Source: Siphonodentalium dalli (taxonomy: Eukaryota; Mollusca; Scaphopoda; Gadilida; Siphonodentaliidae). From it: DNA of 64,000 nt. This document shows positions 32,724-43,839 of this stretch, one piece after another (positions within the stretch are counted from its first letter, which is position 1; every line of letters starts with the position of its first letter). The translations under genes and the position numbers were made by a program. Below the pieces are notes generated by a model. The model did not search any database and was not told the DNA's origin. It saw nothing but the letters and a program-made list of their open reading frames with translations. The stretch is from positions 55,037,899 to 55,101,898 of the forward strand of contig CP136067.1 of NCBI GenBank assembly GCA_032622095.1, read 5' to 3'.

Positions 32724-32931
32724 ATAAAGTATTGCCCGAAGTATATGACCCTTTAACCATAGCAGAATTATGGGAAATTTTCAGAAGTTAGTCGGAAATA
32801 TGGCTTGCTGCCATTCATCGGAAAGCTCGTTTTCCGATGAATTGCAGCAAGCCATATTTCCGAATAAATCCTGAAATATTTCCCATAATTCTGCTGTGGT
32901 TTAGGGGTCGATTAGTTAGTACATTACTGTA
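32724..32931. mobile_element. Family A element, diverged
   Basis: The left end is degraded (TAAAGTATTGCCC), the right end is TACATTACTGTA. The arms turn at GGAAAGCTCGTTTTCC. Both arms carry the variant GGGAAAT/ATTTCCC, again suggesting arm-to-arm conversion. Confidence 0.75.
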
Positions 32932-33376
32932 TCCATGATAAGTTTTCTTTTATGAGATGATTTTTCGAAGTTTATATGTACACAATAACATAATATAACC
33001 CTAAATCAATCCACAAATGTTGTTCCGTACGACATCATCGTATCTGCCAAATGGTTAATGAACATCCCAAAAATGAATGAATGAGAATTCAGTTCCCATC
33101 TACTCATCAGTGAGTATACAATAAGCAAAGGGTTTATGACACTTCATGATGGGTAGTTAGTTTTAAGTGCGCAATAATTATACATGTTTATATGATGCAA
33201 TTCTCTTCTGTACGATCATTTACATATTTGGCCCCATATGTTTGTTTTTTTTATGTCTGTCCAATATGTTGACCTACCATTTCTCGATCTCCTCAACTAT
33301 GGCGTCAGTTGAAAATGAACAAAACTTGAATTAAAGCGAAAACTCCAGAAATAATAATGAATCACATTGGCATATT
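32932..33376. other. Unique DNA, no gene seen
   Basis: Nothing recognised. Confidence 0.35.
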
Positions 33377-33813
33377 CAAGTCTGAGTTTAATGTGCCTGT
33401 CATTTGCAGAATGAGGCCCCCAGAGGGTGAATTTAGTGATGCTATCCCGCATAGCGGGCTAGCATCACTAAATTCACCCTCTGGGGACCTCATTCTGCTT
33501 ATGCCTAATCTTCTCTGGAAAGATTCTTTATTATTAAATTTCTATAGAAGCTTAGATTCTATTTTTTTTTAGTTTAGTTTCTCTTTTTCTCTAAATTGGC
33601 ATAATCGAGGTTCCCAATGGGTGTGCATCACAATATTCACCATTTGGGAATTTCAATCTGAGTCTTTTTCTCCCATAGCAGATTATTTCACGCATAATGA
33701 GGTCCCTAGAGGGTGAATTTGGTGATGCTAGTCCACTATGCAGGATAGCATCACTAAATTCACCCTCTGGGGACCTCATTCTGCAAATGACAGGCACACT
33801 AAACTCAGACTTG
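33377..33813. mobile_element. Family F element, long form, complete
   Basis: Inverted ends CAAGTCTGAGTTTAATGTGC and CACACTAAACTCAGACTTG. Two hairpins with GGGTGAATTT(A/G)GTGATGCTA arms are joined by an interior holding TTCCCAATGGGTG. Length 437. I see no exact 8-bp target duplication (GGCATATT against AATACATA). Confidence 0.85.
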
Positions 33814-33826
33814 AATACATAACTAT

Positions 33827-33930
33827 CAGGCCTCGAAATATGCATGGTGCTGGTCTTTTGCAGAATGAGGTCCCCATAGGTTGAATTTAGTGACGTTACC
33901 CTGCACAGTGGGCTAATGTCACCAAATGAT
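33827..33930. mobile_element. Family F left fragment
   Basis: GGCCTCGAAATATGCATGG, then TTTTGCAGAATGAGGTCCCC and one hairpin ending GTCACCAAATGA. The remainder is lost. Confidence 0.6.
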
Positions 33931-34390
33931 CATTATAGATGTGTAATAAATCACTCCATGCACCAAGCAGGTAGTTGGAAATACAGGGTTTGACACCCAA
34001 CCTATTGAACAAGTCCCTGCCAGCACTATTTTGTAAACACTCTGGTATTAATATATAAAACACTCTTATAATTAAACTTGATTCAAATTCCGTGAGCTAT
34101 TCAGCATCTGCTTTTCAACAGATTAATAAAAATTGATGTGTTGGATAGATTCAGGCCATTCTATCACATCATAGGTGTCTTATGAGTTGGAAATTGGCGT
34201 TATTAGGCATCATTACAAGTGTCTTCTCTTGTCACTCCCATTAGCTGTGCATCGTGCAAGTGCTATGCATCACAAATCGTCTTAGTCTGTAGACGTCAGA
34301 TAAATCTTAATCTCTCTTATTATATGAGTGTTTTTCTGAGATGTAAATTTAATGAAAAATTTGTTCAGGTTTTACACTGCGCAACCAATG

Positions 34391-34606
34391 CATGGCCTTG
34401 AAATAGTGTGTCTGACATTTGCAGAATGAGGTCACCAGAGGGTGAATTTAATGATACATGTACAGTGGGCTAGCAGCACAAAATTTACCCTCTGGGTTCC
34501 TCATTCTGCTTGGGCCTTATTTTCTGGGAAGTATCTATAATCTCAATTTAGCATTGTTTTTAGTTACTTTTTCCCTTCTGTTCAGTTTCTATATCTCCAC
34601 AAGTAT
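34391..34606. mobile_element. Family F element, left half of long form
   Basis: CCTTGAAATAGTGTGTCTGACA, a decayed hairpin (GGGTGAATTTAATGATACAT / AAATTTACCCTCTGGG) and then interior sequence TTTTTCCCTTCTGTTCAGTTTCTATATC shared with the copy at 40463. The right end is missing. Confidence 0.65.
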
Positions 34607-34774
34607 ACAGATTGAGTAGAAATGAATAACTGCCATAAAAAGTACATGATCTGAATTGATAAAATAGAACAATAGGCAATTGAATTGGGTTCAATACTGT
34701 TTAAAGAATTTCAACATTATTATATTTTATTTATAGATATTTATGTTTATTTCAAATTTGAATTGTGAATATGT

Positions 34775-35215
34775 CGATTTAGAGATATCTCTAATTCGAT
34801 CTGGAGATATCTCTAATTCATTTGGAGATATCTCCAATAATTTGGAGATATCTCCAATAATTTGGAGATATGTCCAAATAGTTAGAGATATATCTAATTC
34901 ATTTGGAGATGTCTCCAATTATTTAGAGATATCTTCAAAAATGAATTAGAGATATCTTCAAATCAAATTATGGAGAAGTACTTAATTACGGATATGTCCA
35001 ATTGTGGATATGTCAAATCAAATTATGGAGAAGTATTTTATTACAGATATGTCCAAAAATAACTTTTCCTTAAATGAATTAGAGATATCTTCAAATGAAT
35101 TAGAGATATCTTCAATTCATTTGGAGATATCTCTAATTCATTTTTAGATAAGTTCAATATCAAAGTCCAATTACATGTATGGATATGTGCTGATTAGAGA
35201 TATCTCCAAATATTT
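34775..35215. repeat. Array of GAGATATCTC-type palindromes
   Basis: About 14 copies of (G/A)GAGATATCTC(C/T) or one-base variants, spaced 18-25 bases by AATAATTT, AATTCATTT or GAATTA. GGAGATATCTCC is self-complementary, so the whole stretch can fold in many registers. The chance frame on each strand repeats the same Leu/Ile/Ser-rich words and is not a gene. Confidence 0.8.
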
Positions 35216-36061
35216 AATTCTTCCAGGTAGAGCAGCATGTTTCCATTGTAATAATCGAGACTTTATGATAAATGTCACTAATTCCCAGAGACCATACCCT
35301 GTCCATGCATGAGTCTGTATCGTTAACTACAACATGAAATAGCCACTAATTTATGCATTGTTTCGTTACCTTATTATGTAAAACAAATTGCCGATTTACA
35401 CAAGGGGAAAGCTCACCAAATAGACAGTATACGGAGACCACCATCAACAAAGTGAGTCGTCATCACTGAAACAAGCCACAATGGCGTGACTGTAATTAGT
35501 TAGCGTCGCCTGCTCTTTTCGTATCATCTTCTTTGGTCCCCTGGTCCCATCGCACTCAGGAGTGTCTGTGTGTGTTCCAATTCAGCGTGCCTTTCATCTG
35601 CTGGTCGGAGCCTATTGATTGGCTGGTTGTATATTCCGGCACGATTCTCGCAGACCTCGAGGGAAATGTTCCTGCTACAAAAAAAGATTTCCATATAGAC
35701 TGCATTGTTGACTGATTCTATTTGCCTCCTGTTTTTGGATCGATATAAACGAAAAATTGGCTTCACTGCATGATTATATTAGGATAGAAACCAAATTATA
35801 TAAATGTTGAGGTGAAGTTATATGCAAAGGCTTATAGGCTCAGAGTAATTAATCGATTGCTCGGGGTTTGAGTGGATGTCAGTTGAAGTCTTAAGGACAA
35901 GTCTGAGTCTCCTGAGACAAGATTTCATGGGGCTATATACATATCCAGTACTAAACGGCCCAGGGAAGTGATGATAAGGGTTGGGTTCTCACCCTAAACT
36001 TTGATAAATATTTCCAACAGTAGGAATTTTTTTATTTCATGCATGACGCATCAGTTGGAAA
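35216..36061. other. Unique DNA, no gene seen
   Basis: A short frame pair at 35524-35766 shows no known domain. Confidence 0.35.
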
Positions 36062-36112
36062 TACAGTAATGCCCTAAAAAATTGATAGTCGATTATTTAG
36101 GGCATTACTGTA
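36062..36112. mobile_element. Family A minimal copy (51 bp)
   Basis: TACAGTAATGCCCTAAAAAATTG followed directly by ATAGTCGATTATTTAGGGCATTACTGTA: only the outermost 20-28 bases of each end remain. Confidence 0.9.
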
Positions 36113-36679
36113 TTCAGACCAAAATAGGTTGAAATTGATCTGGCTAAATTTTCCAACCAATATTTAGTGCGTTTGAAATTTGTTGCGTTTGGACCAAAAT
36201 TTTATTTCATTCCAACTTTTGGTAAAAAAAATTGGACTGAAATGGCCATTTCCATCCATGAGAAGGTGTGTGTTGAGCTGAAAGCTTCCTTTTTGATGTC
36301 AGCCAATTTAAAAAAATTCTATTTGTGCTTCCTCGACTTGAAATTTTGCGACTGAAAGCTTTATTCTGATTAGCTTGAAGTAATATGACTGCAGATATTT
36401 AGTAGGCCAATATAAATAAATTGTTAGATTCTCATCCAACTATTTTGGAAAATTGGGGCGGTGGGCAGGCATTGTTTATATTTTATATTTTATTCTTCCT
36501 AACATAAATGATCATAGCTAGTCAGTTGAAATTTTAAGCATTATACAATACATGGGATTTAAATTGCCTAAATTGATAAAAATACATGCAGATTGATTAA
36601 TTGGTCATTTTGCAATTCACCACAGAGCTCGGCTGTGACAGAGGAGAGAATATATATATATAGTGGTGAGGTGACCCGT
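36113..36679. other. Unique AT-rich DNA, no gene seen
   Basis: A (TA)n tract lies at about 36650-36662. Confidence 0.35.
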
Positions 36680-37985
36680 TCCAAATGACGGATTTTTGTC
36701 GACTCTAATCTAATTGTATTAAATCCGTCGGTGATGCGTCTGCGGTCGATTTTGTTACAGACGGACGCATCTTTGTCGCGTCGAATCTAATACATCGGTA
36801 GATTTATTTAAAGGTGGATTCCCGGTTACCGTCAAAAATGGTCACGCGTAGATATAGAGGCCTATATATACCGGTATATGTTATACATATATATACTAAA
36901 ATACAGTATACATTATGTATATATATATTATATATGCGCGACTGCAGCGCGAATATATGTGCTCATGTATATGAGGATGTATATAGTACATACAGATATA
37001 TAATATACTATAACAGGCGCAACAAATAAATGTTATATCGTGCAACAAATTGCCATCTATATATGTGTATACCATGCATGTAAATACCGGTATACAAGAA
37101 TTATTATAAATCAGAGACTACCACCCCTTACCACTTATAATAAGGATTACCGGAATATATTAATTATTATAATTCATAGGCTAGTATCCCTACCCCTCAT
37201 AATAAGTAATACCGGTATATATAAATTATTATAAATCATAGGCTACCACTCTGCCCCTTATAATAAGTAATACCGGAATATATGAATTATTATAAATAAG
37301 AGGTTACCACCCATATACCCCTCATAACAAGTAATGCCGGTATATATGAATTATTATTAATCAGTGGTACGGTACCACTGGTACCACCCCGACCCCTTAT
37401 AATAAGTAATACCGGTATATATTAATTATTATACATCAGAGACTACCACCCCTATCCCTTACAATAAGGAATATCGGTCTATATGAATTATTATAAATCA
37501 GTTGCTACAACCCATATCCCTTATACCGGTATATATATGAATTATTATAAATCATTGATACTGTATACATTATTATATATATAAGATGTGAGTCAGTGAC
37601 ATCAAACTACCGTAATAATAAAAATTTTCACAATGTTACCTAAGCATTCTTATAGATATATCTTTCTTTATAACAAAGAGAGCGTGCGACAAATGACGTC
37701 ATGTGGGTATTTCCGCAGATAAGGGGAACTCCCTCATTATTATACCATTATCATATCATTTGCATTTGTTATTCGGCAACTTTCGGCTCTTCTCGTCACA
37801 TCTATTAGATTCGAGTCGACAAAAATCCGTCGTTTGAAACCAAGACGGATTTCAGACGCATCACCGATGAAGATTCGTCTGAATTGGACGGAGATTCGTC
37901 TGTGGTGCGTCTGACACGAATCTAATTGTTTCAAACGTCGCATTTTAGACGCATTTAATACAATTGTGGGTCTGGTATTAGATTC
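36680..37985. repeat. Inverted segments around a minisatellite region
   Basis: GACGGATTTTTGTCGACTCTAATCT at 36688 is the partner of AGATTCGAGTCGACAAAAATCCGTC at 37807; the word TTAGATTCGAGTCGACAAAAATCC recurs at 37978. Words such as GACGCATC and AATCTAAT also recur on both sides. This may be a decayed element whose interior filled with simple repeats (TA-rich 36850-37000 and the minisatellite). Confidence 0.45.
37085..37575. repeat. Minisatellite, about eight ~62-bp units
   Basis: Each unit starts TACCGGTATATAT(G/A)AATTATTATAAATCA and ends CCCCTTATAATAAGTAA. Units vary from about 52 to 75 bases; one carries a GGTACGGTACCACTGGTACC expansion. Confidence 0.8.
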
Positions 37986-38592
37986 GAGTCGACAAAAATC
38001 CTGGTGGATGTTATAATGTTAGTTTTTTTAATTTTTTTTTTATTTTATTAATAAATAAAAAAAATAATAATAATTTGATTGAGCTCAAATCTAAAAAAAA
38101 ATTTATTATTTAAATGTTTTTGTTTAATCCAAATATTTAAATGATCAAAATGTGTGCTTGTGCACACAAGGGGATCACCGCTGAATAAGGCTCTGTCTAA
38201 AATCAAAATGTTTGCAAAGTGCACATATGGCCTGCAAGAGCCACAGGACCCTCTGATGCCTGATAATGGGCTGCCTCATAATAAAGGCTCTGTCTAAGAT
38301 CAAAATGTGTGTAAAGCGCAAACAGGACCTGCTGGAGCCACAGACGCCTATGACGTTGTTGCTGCTAGTTATCTCATATTCTGATTTGGAAATAAAATAT
38401 GTTCACAATGAGGCATGAGAAAAATATCCAAATAATAAAGGGGGGGGGGGGGGGGGGAGGTTGAAAACTAGGTTAAACTTCATAATCCCTTGTACTGGTA
38501 GTTTATCACAGGTGACGGATGTTGTAACCACTAAAAAATTTAACACATGTAGTGTTAGTACTAAAAACTCCTAAAACTATATATACTATTAG
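37986..38592. other. Unique DNA with a G tract and a short duplication
   Basis: A run of 18 G lies at 38440-38457. AAGGCTCTGTCTAA(A/G)ATCAAAATGT at about 38189 and 38284 marks a ~95-bp direct duplication that includes AGCCACAG. No gene seen. Confidence 0.5.
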
Positions 38593-38729
38593 TTATTGTG
38601 GTGGCTTGACGGTAACATGGTGTGACATTGACGGCTTGTAGTTTATGTTCAACTGAGTTCGCAACGAGGTTGAACATACGCTCTAAACCGTCAATGGCAC
38701 ACCATGTTACCGTCAATCCACCACAATAA
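38593..38729. repeat. Isolated ~137-bp hairpin
   Basis: TTATTGTGGTGGCTTGACGG...ACATGGTGTG pairs with CACACCATGTTACCGTCAATCCACCACAATAA; the inner part TTGACGGCTTGTAGTTTATGTTCAAC also pairs. The arms are over 50 bases long. Confidence 0.8.
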
Positions 38730-39732
38730 TGTATATGTTCTGCCGACAGTCCTGGTCATTCTTAGAAATTTAACATTTATTCCGAAGAATGATCACCAGA
38801 AAATGTCAAAATCTGATATCACTCTCGCCATAACGTTGTTCAACGTAAATGACGTCATGAATAAAAGCAGGCCAGCGAGAGACAATGAAACGGTTGTCTT
38901 GGTTTCCCTTATGTTGACGGCTCGAGACATAAACATAGGATATGTTGCGCGGCTCGATGACCAATCAACGACGCGGTTTATTACTGGAGGCGGAACATAT
39001 GTGTATATTCCTATATAGCCTTTTGAAATTGGGGTGTTTGTTTCACTGTTTGTTCTATTTTTCAGGAAGATGGTAGAATATCGTGTCACAGCTGAGCATC
39101 GGAGTTTACCAAATAAGCTGGCAAAGCTGTTAGGATGACAGAAATTCTTTCTGCACGAAGTGATCCCCCTTTTCACATTCCAATGGATGGATTCCTTTTA
39201 TGTCATTGGACCTCTGAGTGTGCTGCGGAACTATCCAGTTTCTCCCTACCATTCTGCAGTATGACTGAATCTCGTGTTTCTCTCACCACAACGATGATGT
39301 TATGATTTATTTCCCCGAAGAAAATCATTCTGTGTGGAATTTATGTATACGCTGGTTTACCGTTTTTGTTCTTTCATGGTTCATGGAGTGTACATGTATT
39401 TCAAATTTCTCCCGACATTTGGATGGATGAGTGATTCAGTTTATTCTCAACTATATGTCATCGAATGTATGTTTTATACCAAGTCATCACGTGTTCCATG
39501 GAAAATCTACATGTATGTGTGGAAGGAGACTGAATGTTCCATAAAAGGTTAGAAGTCATGTGTTACATAACAAACAAGGCTACTGGTATTTGTTCCATGG
39601 AAGTATACTTCAGTTTCTACATTGGAAAAACTTTTAATATGACAACAATAATTAGTTAAAACACCATTTTAGGTTGTAAACTTAAGTTAAAGAAGAGATC
39701 AAAGGGACAATTTTGAATGGGAATTTCAATGG
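38730..39732. other. Unique DNA, no recognised gene
   Basis: Frames at 38704-39018 (plus) and 38793-39176 (minus) overlap each other and match nothing I know. A TGACGTCATG (CRE-like) is at 38850 and ACCAATCAACG at 38960, so promoter activity is conceivable but unsupported. Confidence 0.3.
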
Positions 39733-39971
39733 AATTAAAGATCATGTGCCAGTGCATTCTCTTATATATGTGAATCTCCCTATGTGAATCTCCTATAGGG
39801 AGCCTCCATATATCAGAGAATGCACTGGCTTTAATACAAGGTACATATTGTTAGGTCAATGTATTCTCTTATATATGTGAGGCTCCCTATGGGAGACTCA
39901 CATATACATGAGAATACATTGGCACATGGTTTTCACAAAATTTCAGGCAGCTCCAGTTATGAAAGGGTTAA
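39733..39971. mobile_element. Family E element, left end worn
   Basis: It starts within ATTAAAGATCATGTGCCAGTGC and keeps both hairpins. The right end is GCAGCTCCAGTTATGAAAGGGTTAA at 39968-39971. The first hairpin has an extra copy of GTGAATCTCC in its loop. Confidence 0.75.
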
Positions 39972-40129
39972 AAGCCCATTTGCCAGACAAATATAAACGA
40001 TTTTCCAGTATTATACCAAGTAGCTCCCCAAAACACTTGCAACTCTCTAACTTTTGCTACAGAGGTTTGCATGGAAATCCCCATTCAAAATTAGTTACAT
40101 CATTGTATTATTATAATTCCTGATTCAGA

Positions 40130-40341
40130 TACAGCAATGCCCTAAATAATTGACTCCTTAACCTCAGCAGAATTATGGGAATTTTTTCAGGATTTAGTCG
40201 GAAATATGGCTTGTTGCCATTCATCGGCGGTGAGAGCTTTCCGATGAATGGCAACAAGCCATATTTCTGACTAAATCTTGAAAAATTTATACTCATAATT
40301 CTGCTGTGGTTAAGGAGTCGATTATTTAGGGCATTACTGTA
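40130..40341. mobile_element. Family A element, full length
   Basis: TACAGCAATGCCC to GGGCATTACTGTA, 212 bases, with the turn at TCGGCGGTGAGAGCTTTCCGA. Confidence 0.85.
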
Positions 40342-40462
40342 CATTCAATACTTGCAATGCTCTTAATACATGCCTTGTGAAATCCTTGTTGATTTTAGGT
40401 TGCTCTAATTCAGTGTGAAGACAGAAATTGCAGATAACATGCCACTTGCAACACTGTCTAAA

Positions 40463-40904
40463 CAAGCCTGAATTTAGTGTGTCTAACATTTGCAGAATGA
40501 GGTCCCCATAGATTGAATTTAGTGATGCTATCTGCACAGCAGGCTAGCATCACCAAATTCACCCCCTGGGGACCTCATTCTGTGTAGGCCTCAACTGCTA
40601 TGGGAGACCTAGGATCAGATTGAAGTTCCCCAGTTGAAGTTGGTTATGTTCACCCACTAGTCACCTCGATTATTCATTTTACCTTCTGCAAATTAGAGGA
40701 TATAGAAACACAACAGAAGGGAAAAAGTAACTAAAAAATGTTAATTTGAGACCATAGTTACTTCCCAGAGGATGAGGCCTAAGCAGATTGAGGTCCCCAG
40801 ATGGTAAATGTGGTGATGCTAGTTCGCCGTGTGGGATAGCATAACTAATTTCACCCTCTGGGGACCTCATTCTGCATATAGCAGACACCCTAAATTCAGG
40901 CTTG
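40463..40904. mobile_element. Family F element, long form, complete
   Basis: Ends CAAGCCTGAATTTAGTGTGT and ACACCCTAAATTCAGGCTTG. The flanking octamers are TGTCTAAA and TGTCTGTA, six of eight alike, which fits a worn 8-bp target duplication. Confidence 0.85.
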
Positions 40905-41449
40905 TGTCTGTAAGGGGCTTTAAGGTACGCAGAATCGACGAACCAATGATTTTGATTACCCATGATATCCAATTCTAGTGTAAACTACTGTCGGCGAGAT
41001 GCATGAAACTCGTGTATTATACACAGTGTATCAAGGGATATACACAAGTAAAGCATGATCGTTCTTTTGTAATGACAAGACATCACTGGTGTATCCACAT
41101 GTAGCATTCTTGGGTGATCGCTCATACGTATCAGTTGATAACACAAATATCATATTATTGGCATTGGCACAGGGTTTTCACAAAACTTCAGGAAGCTCCA
41201 ATCATGGAAGGGTTAATTCACAGAGAAATCATTATAAATCACCTGTTGGTGTGTAATAAACAAGTTTAATGCATCTCTCCTCCATGTGTGTGCAAAGAGG
41301 CATTTTAAAACTTTGTCTATGCCAGCATCTAATGCAGCACATGAAGGAAACCTGGTCAAGTAACTTATACCACTGTCACATGATCTCAAGTCAAAATCAA
41401 AATAACAATTTTGAAAATAAATTATTATATCCCGAACATGTTGGTAGTC
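40905..41449. other. Unique DNA with a family E end fragment
   Basis: GGCATTGGCACAGGGTTTTCACAAAACTTCAGGAAGCTCC to GAAGGGTTAA at about 41159-41216 is the right terminal piece of a family E element. The rest is unassigned. Confidence 0.5.
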
Positions 41450-41850
41450 TTAACCCTTTACCCAACAGAAGGGCCCTGTGCCAATGCATTCTCTTATATA
41501 TGCGAGTCGACCATAGGTCGCCTCGCATATATAAGAGAATGCATTGGCTTAACACATTAAAAATTATAAAATTGTTAAAGAATGTAAGAAAAAATGGTAA
41601 AAAGTGTTAAAAAAAAGATTTTTTTTAGGCCAATGCATTCTCTTATATATGCGAGGCGACCTATGGTCGACTCGCATATATAAGAGAATGCATTGGCACA
41701 GGGCATAACTGTAACTATCACAATGTGGTCAAGGAGCCGGTTCCAATGATATCCATATTTGTATGGTTCTATTGAGACAGACCGAAGATATTTTAGGCTG
41801 TTGAAGCTTTATTTGGCCGGTTTTGGCCGGTTTGTTGGGTAAAGGGTTAA
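41450..41850. mobile_element. Family C element, full length
   Basis: TTAA-bounded, 401 bases, in the opposite orientation to the copy at 23348, with CCGGTTTTGGCCGGTTTGTT before the right end. Both mirror hairpins are intact (41480-41549 and 41629-41699). Confidence 0.9.
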
Positions 41851-41955
41851 ATACTTGGTAGTTTTGCAATTTTATTTGAGACCATGTGACAGTGGATTTA
41901 GAATGCTATCAACATCATCACACAATGCTCATTTCCGAATCTATTTCTATGCTCA

Positions 41956-42217
41956 TTAACCCTTCCATGACTGGAGCTTCCTGAAATTTTCGAAAACCCT
42001 GTGCCAATGCATTCTCTTATATATGCAAGGCTCCCAAAGGGAGCCTCGCATATATAAGAGAATACATTGGCCTAACAATATTTACCCTGACCTTGTAAGT
42101 CATTGCATTCCTGTATATATTTGAGGCTCCCTATGGGAGACTCTCATATATAAGAGAATGCACTGGCACAGGATCTTTAATGTTGCACCAGCGCAGCTCA
42201 AGTCATGAAAGGGTTAA
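41956..42217. mobile_element. Family E element, complete
   Basis: TTAACCCTTCCATGACTGGAGC to GCAGCTCAAGTCATGAAAGGGTTAA. The first hairpin is symmetrical (GCAAGGCTCCCAAAGGGAGC). The second has decayed on one stem. Confidence 0.85.
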
Positions 42218-42398
42218 GAAAGTCTCAAAATTTAGTTTATATGTTTTTTTTATTTTAAATTATCAGTGATCTCATTTAAGTGCATAAGCCTGGTGTTGGG
42301 TTACAGTACACCCTTGGTGGCAGCCCTGTTAATTAGCTGAGAGCCTGAGGTAAAAGCTGAGGCAAAAAGCTATTTCTTCATCTATTTTTTAGCCAAAG
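42218..42398. other. Unique DNA
   Basis: GTTAATTAGCTGAGAGCCTGAGG near 42330 is echoed by CTGCTAATTAACAGGGCTG at 42952-42970, so 42330-42970 may be one older unit with inverted ends (CAGCCCTGTTAATTAGC and GCTAATTAACAGGGCTG). Confidence 0.5.
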
Positions 42399-42645
42399 CA
42401 AATTTCAGAATCTGCCAATGTTTGTGCAAAATTGAAACAAATTGCTACAGACTTTGTTTTAATATCACACTGGAAGTCTGCCGCCAGCATAAATTCATTG
42501 TTGAGAATGCCAGGCAAAGACTAATGAGATAACATGGACTATCTTGATAATCAGAAATTTTAAGCCAGACCCAACTAAAGTCTGCTATATGATAATTGAC
42601 CAAGTTTCAATTGTAAACAGAAGTTATATGTGTAGAGCATGCAAC
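42399..42645. repeat. Segment H, source copy of a 247-bp duplication
   Basis: AGCAAATTTCAGAATCTGCC to GTAGAGCATGCAACTACAG is repeated nearly unchanged at 54319-54566, each time followed by a family A element that begins TACAGTAATACCC. Confidence 0.85.
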
Positions 42646-42862
42646 TACAGTAATACCCTAAATAATTGACTCCTTAACCACAGCAGAATTATAGGTAACT
42701 TTTCAGCATTTAGTCGGAAATATGGCTTGTTGCCATTCATCGGAAAGCTCTCGGTGAGAGCTTTCCGATGAATGGCAACAAGCCATATTTCCGACTAAAT
42801 CCTGAAAAATTACCCATAATTCTGCTGTGGTTAAGGAGTCGATTATTTAGGGCATTACTGTA
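42646..42862. mobile_element. Family A element flanked by a 21-bp direct repeat
   Basis: TACAGTAATACCC to GGGCATTACTGTA, 217 bases. TATGTGTAGAGCATGCAACTA occurs just before (42627-42647) and just after (42861-42881), overlapping the TA at each end. That is far longer than the TA duplication usual for such elements. Confidence 0.85.
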
Positions 42863-43017
42863 TGTGTAGAGCATGCAACTATGTGGATCCTAGGCTTTTT
42901 AACAGAGGAAATATTTCTGGCCTAGGCAATTTTTTAGCCCAGGCAAATTTCTGCTAATTAACAGGGCTGCGGGATCGGGATTCTTATTTCCATACAACCA
43001 ATTTATATAATAAAGCG

Positions 43018-43244
43018 ACTTTCTTTACTATTAAATGGATCCTCCCCTTCAGTTATAAAAGTACATATTGGAATAGTAAATTTTTTATTTTGAGGGGTAT
43101 TAATGAAAAAAATGAACAGACAACAGACATCCGGAGAGATAAGGAGGATTTATATTCATTGATTGGAAATGTTCAGATAATAAAATCTGAACATTTTCTG
43201 TGGGAACTACTCATCAATAAGTATATAGTAAAGAAATGGTTAAT
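43018..43244 (+). mobile_element. Family G copy
   Basis: TTACTATTAAATGGATCCTCCCC, TTATAAAAGTACATATTGGAATAG, an AATGAACAGACAACAGAC block, TTCATTGATTGGAAATGTTCAGATAA and GGGAACTACTCATCAAT to TGGTTAA. Both ends are recognisable though worn. Confidence 0.65.
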
Positions 43245-43600
43245 CATCATGCATCAAATTAGACATAGTAATCTCGCATTTTTTCCTGCTATATATAATT
43301 TAACTATAGAGAGTGATTGTCTAAATTCTATGCAGAAATTTTGAAACAGCCACTGTAACAGCTGATAAATCTTTACGACATCGGTATTGATCTTCTAATG
43401 GTAAATGTCTGTGTATTTGTGTTAGTATACAAGTATTTTTTCCAGCTATTTTGAATGCCCGAATGTCCCAAAAGTTATATATATTTACCAGCTTTATCCT
43501 GAAATAGTACAGAGTAGTTCTAGCCAGTGATGTGAATATAGATATTTTTTGGTGATATCATTGAATAGCTGTGACTCACACCATCATTGTGGAATAAAAA
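43245..43600. other. Unique DNA, no gene seen
   Basis: Nothing recognised. Confidence 0.35.
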
Positions 43601-43705
43601 ACATTATGTAAAAGTGGATATGAGCATGTAAAGAAGTGGCAATTTTTACCCATATGTAGAAGAAGAAGCAGTCTCTTTGAAAAGCCGATGAATATCCTAA
43701 TGGAT
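43601..43705. mobile_element. Family J fragment, right part
   Basis: GTAAAGAAGTGGCAATTTTTACCCATATGTAGAAGAAGAA, then CAGTCTCTTTGAAAAGCCGATGAATATCCTAA. The last block is the inverted form of TTAGGACATTCGTCGGCTTTTCAAAGAGACTG at 45481-45512, so these are the two ends of one family. Confidence 0.55.
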
Positions 43706-43839
43706 AAAAATGTCCATTATATTTCATTTCTACGACGACGCAGCATTCCCAACATGACCTAATAAACCGATTGCAAATATGGAATGCTTTCCTGGCGTAG
43801 TAAATGTTGGCGAGGTTCATAGTATTTAGAAATAGTCAA

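Larger units (their letters stand above)
42327..42970. mobile_element. Older unit with inverted ends, hosting a family A insertion
   Basis: CAGCCCTGTTAATTAGC near 42327 and GCTAATTAACAGGGCTG ending at about 42970 are exact inverted ends, with further similarity inward (AGCCAAAGCAAATTTC and AGCCCAGGCAAATTTC are direct). The family A element at 42646-42862 sits inside. No coding region. Confidence 0.55.

Noticed and set aside
33357-33845. Recurring frame words such as CRMRSPEGEFSDAI and NGNKPYFRLNPEKLPIILL
   Set aside because: They are translations of the terminal hairpins of families F and A, repeated because the DNA is repeated, on both strands and in many truncated forms.
36838-37029. TA-rich 36.85-37.0 kb as an origin or matrix attachment site
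   Set aside because: Only base composition supports it; such tracts are common in this genome.
38704-39176. Overlapping 104- and 127-codon frames on opposite strands
   Set aside because: They overlap each other, match nothing I know, and the plus-strand frame starts inside a hairpin arm.
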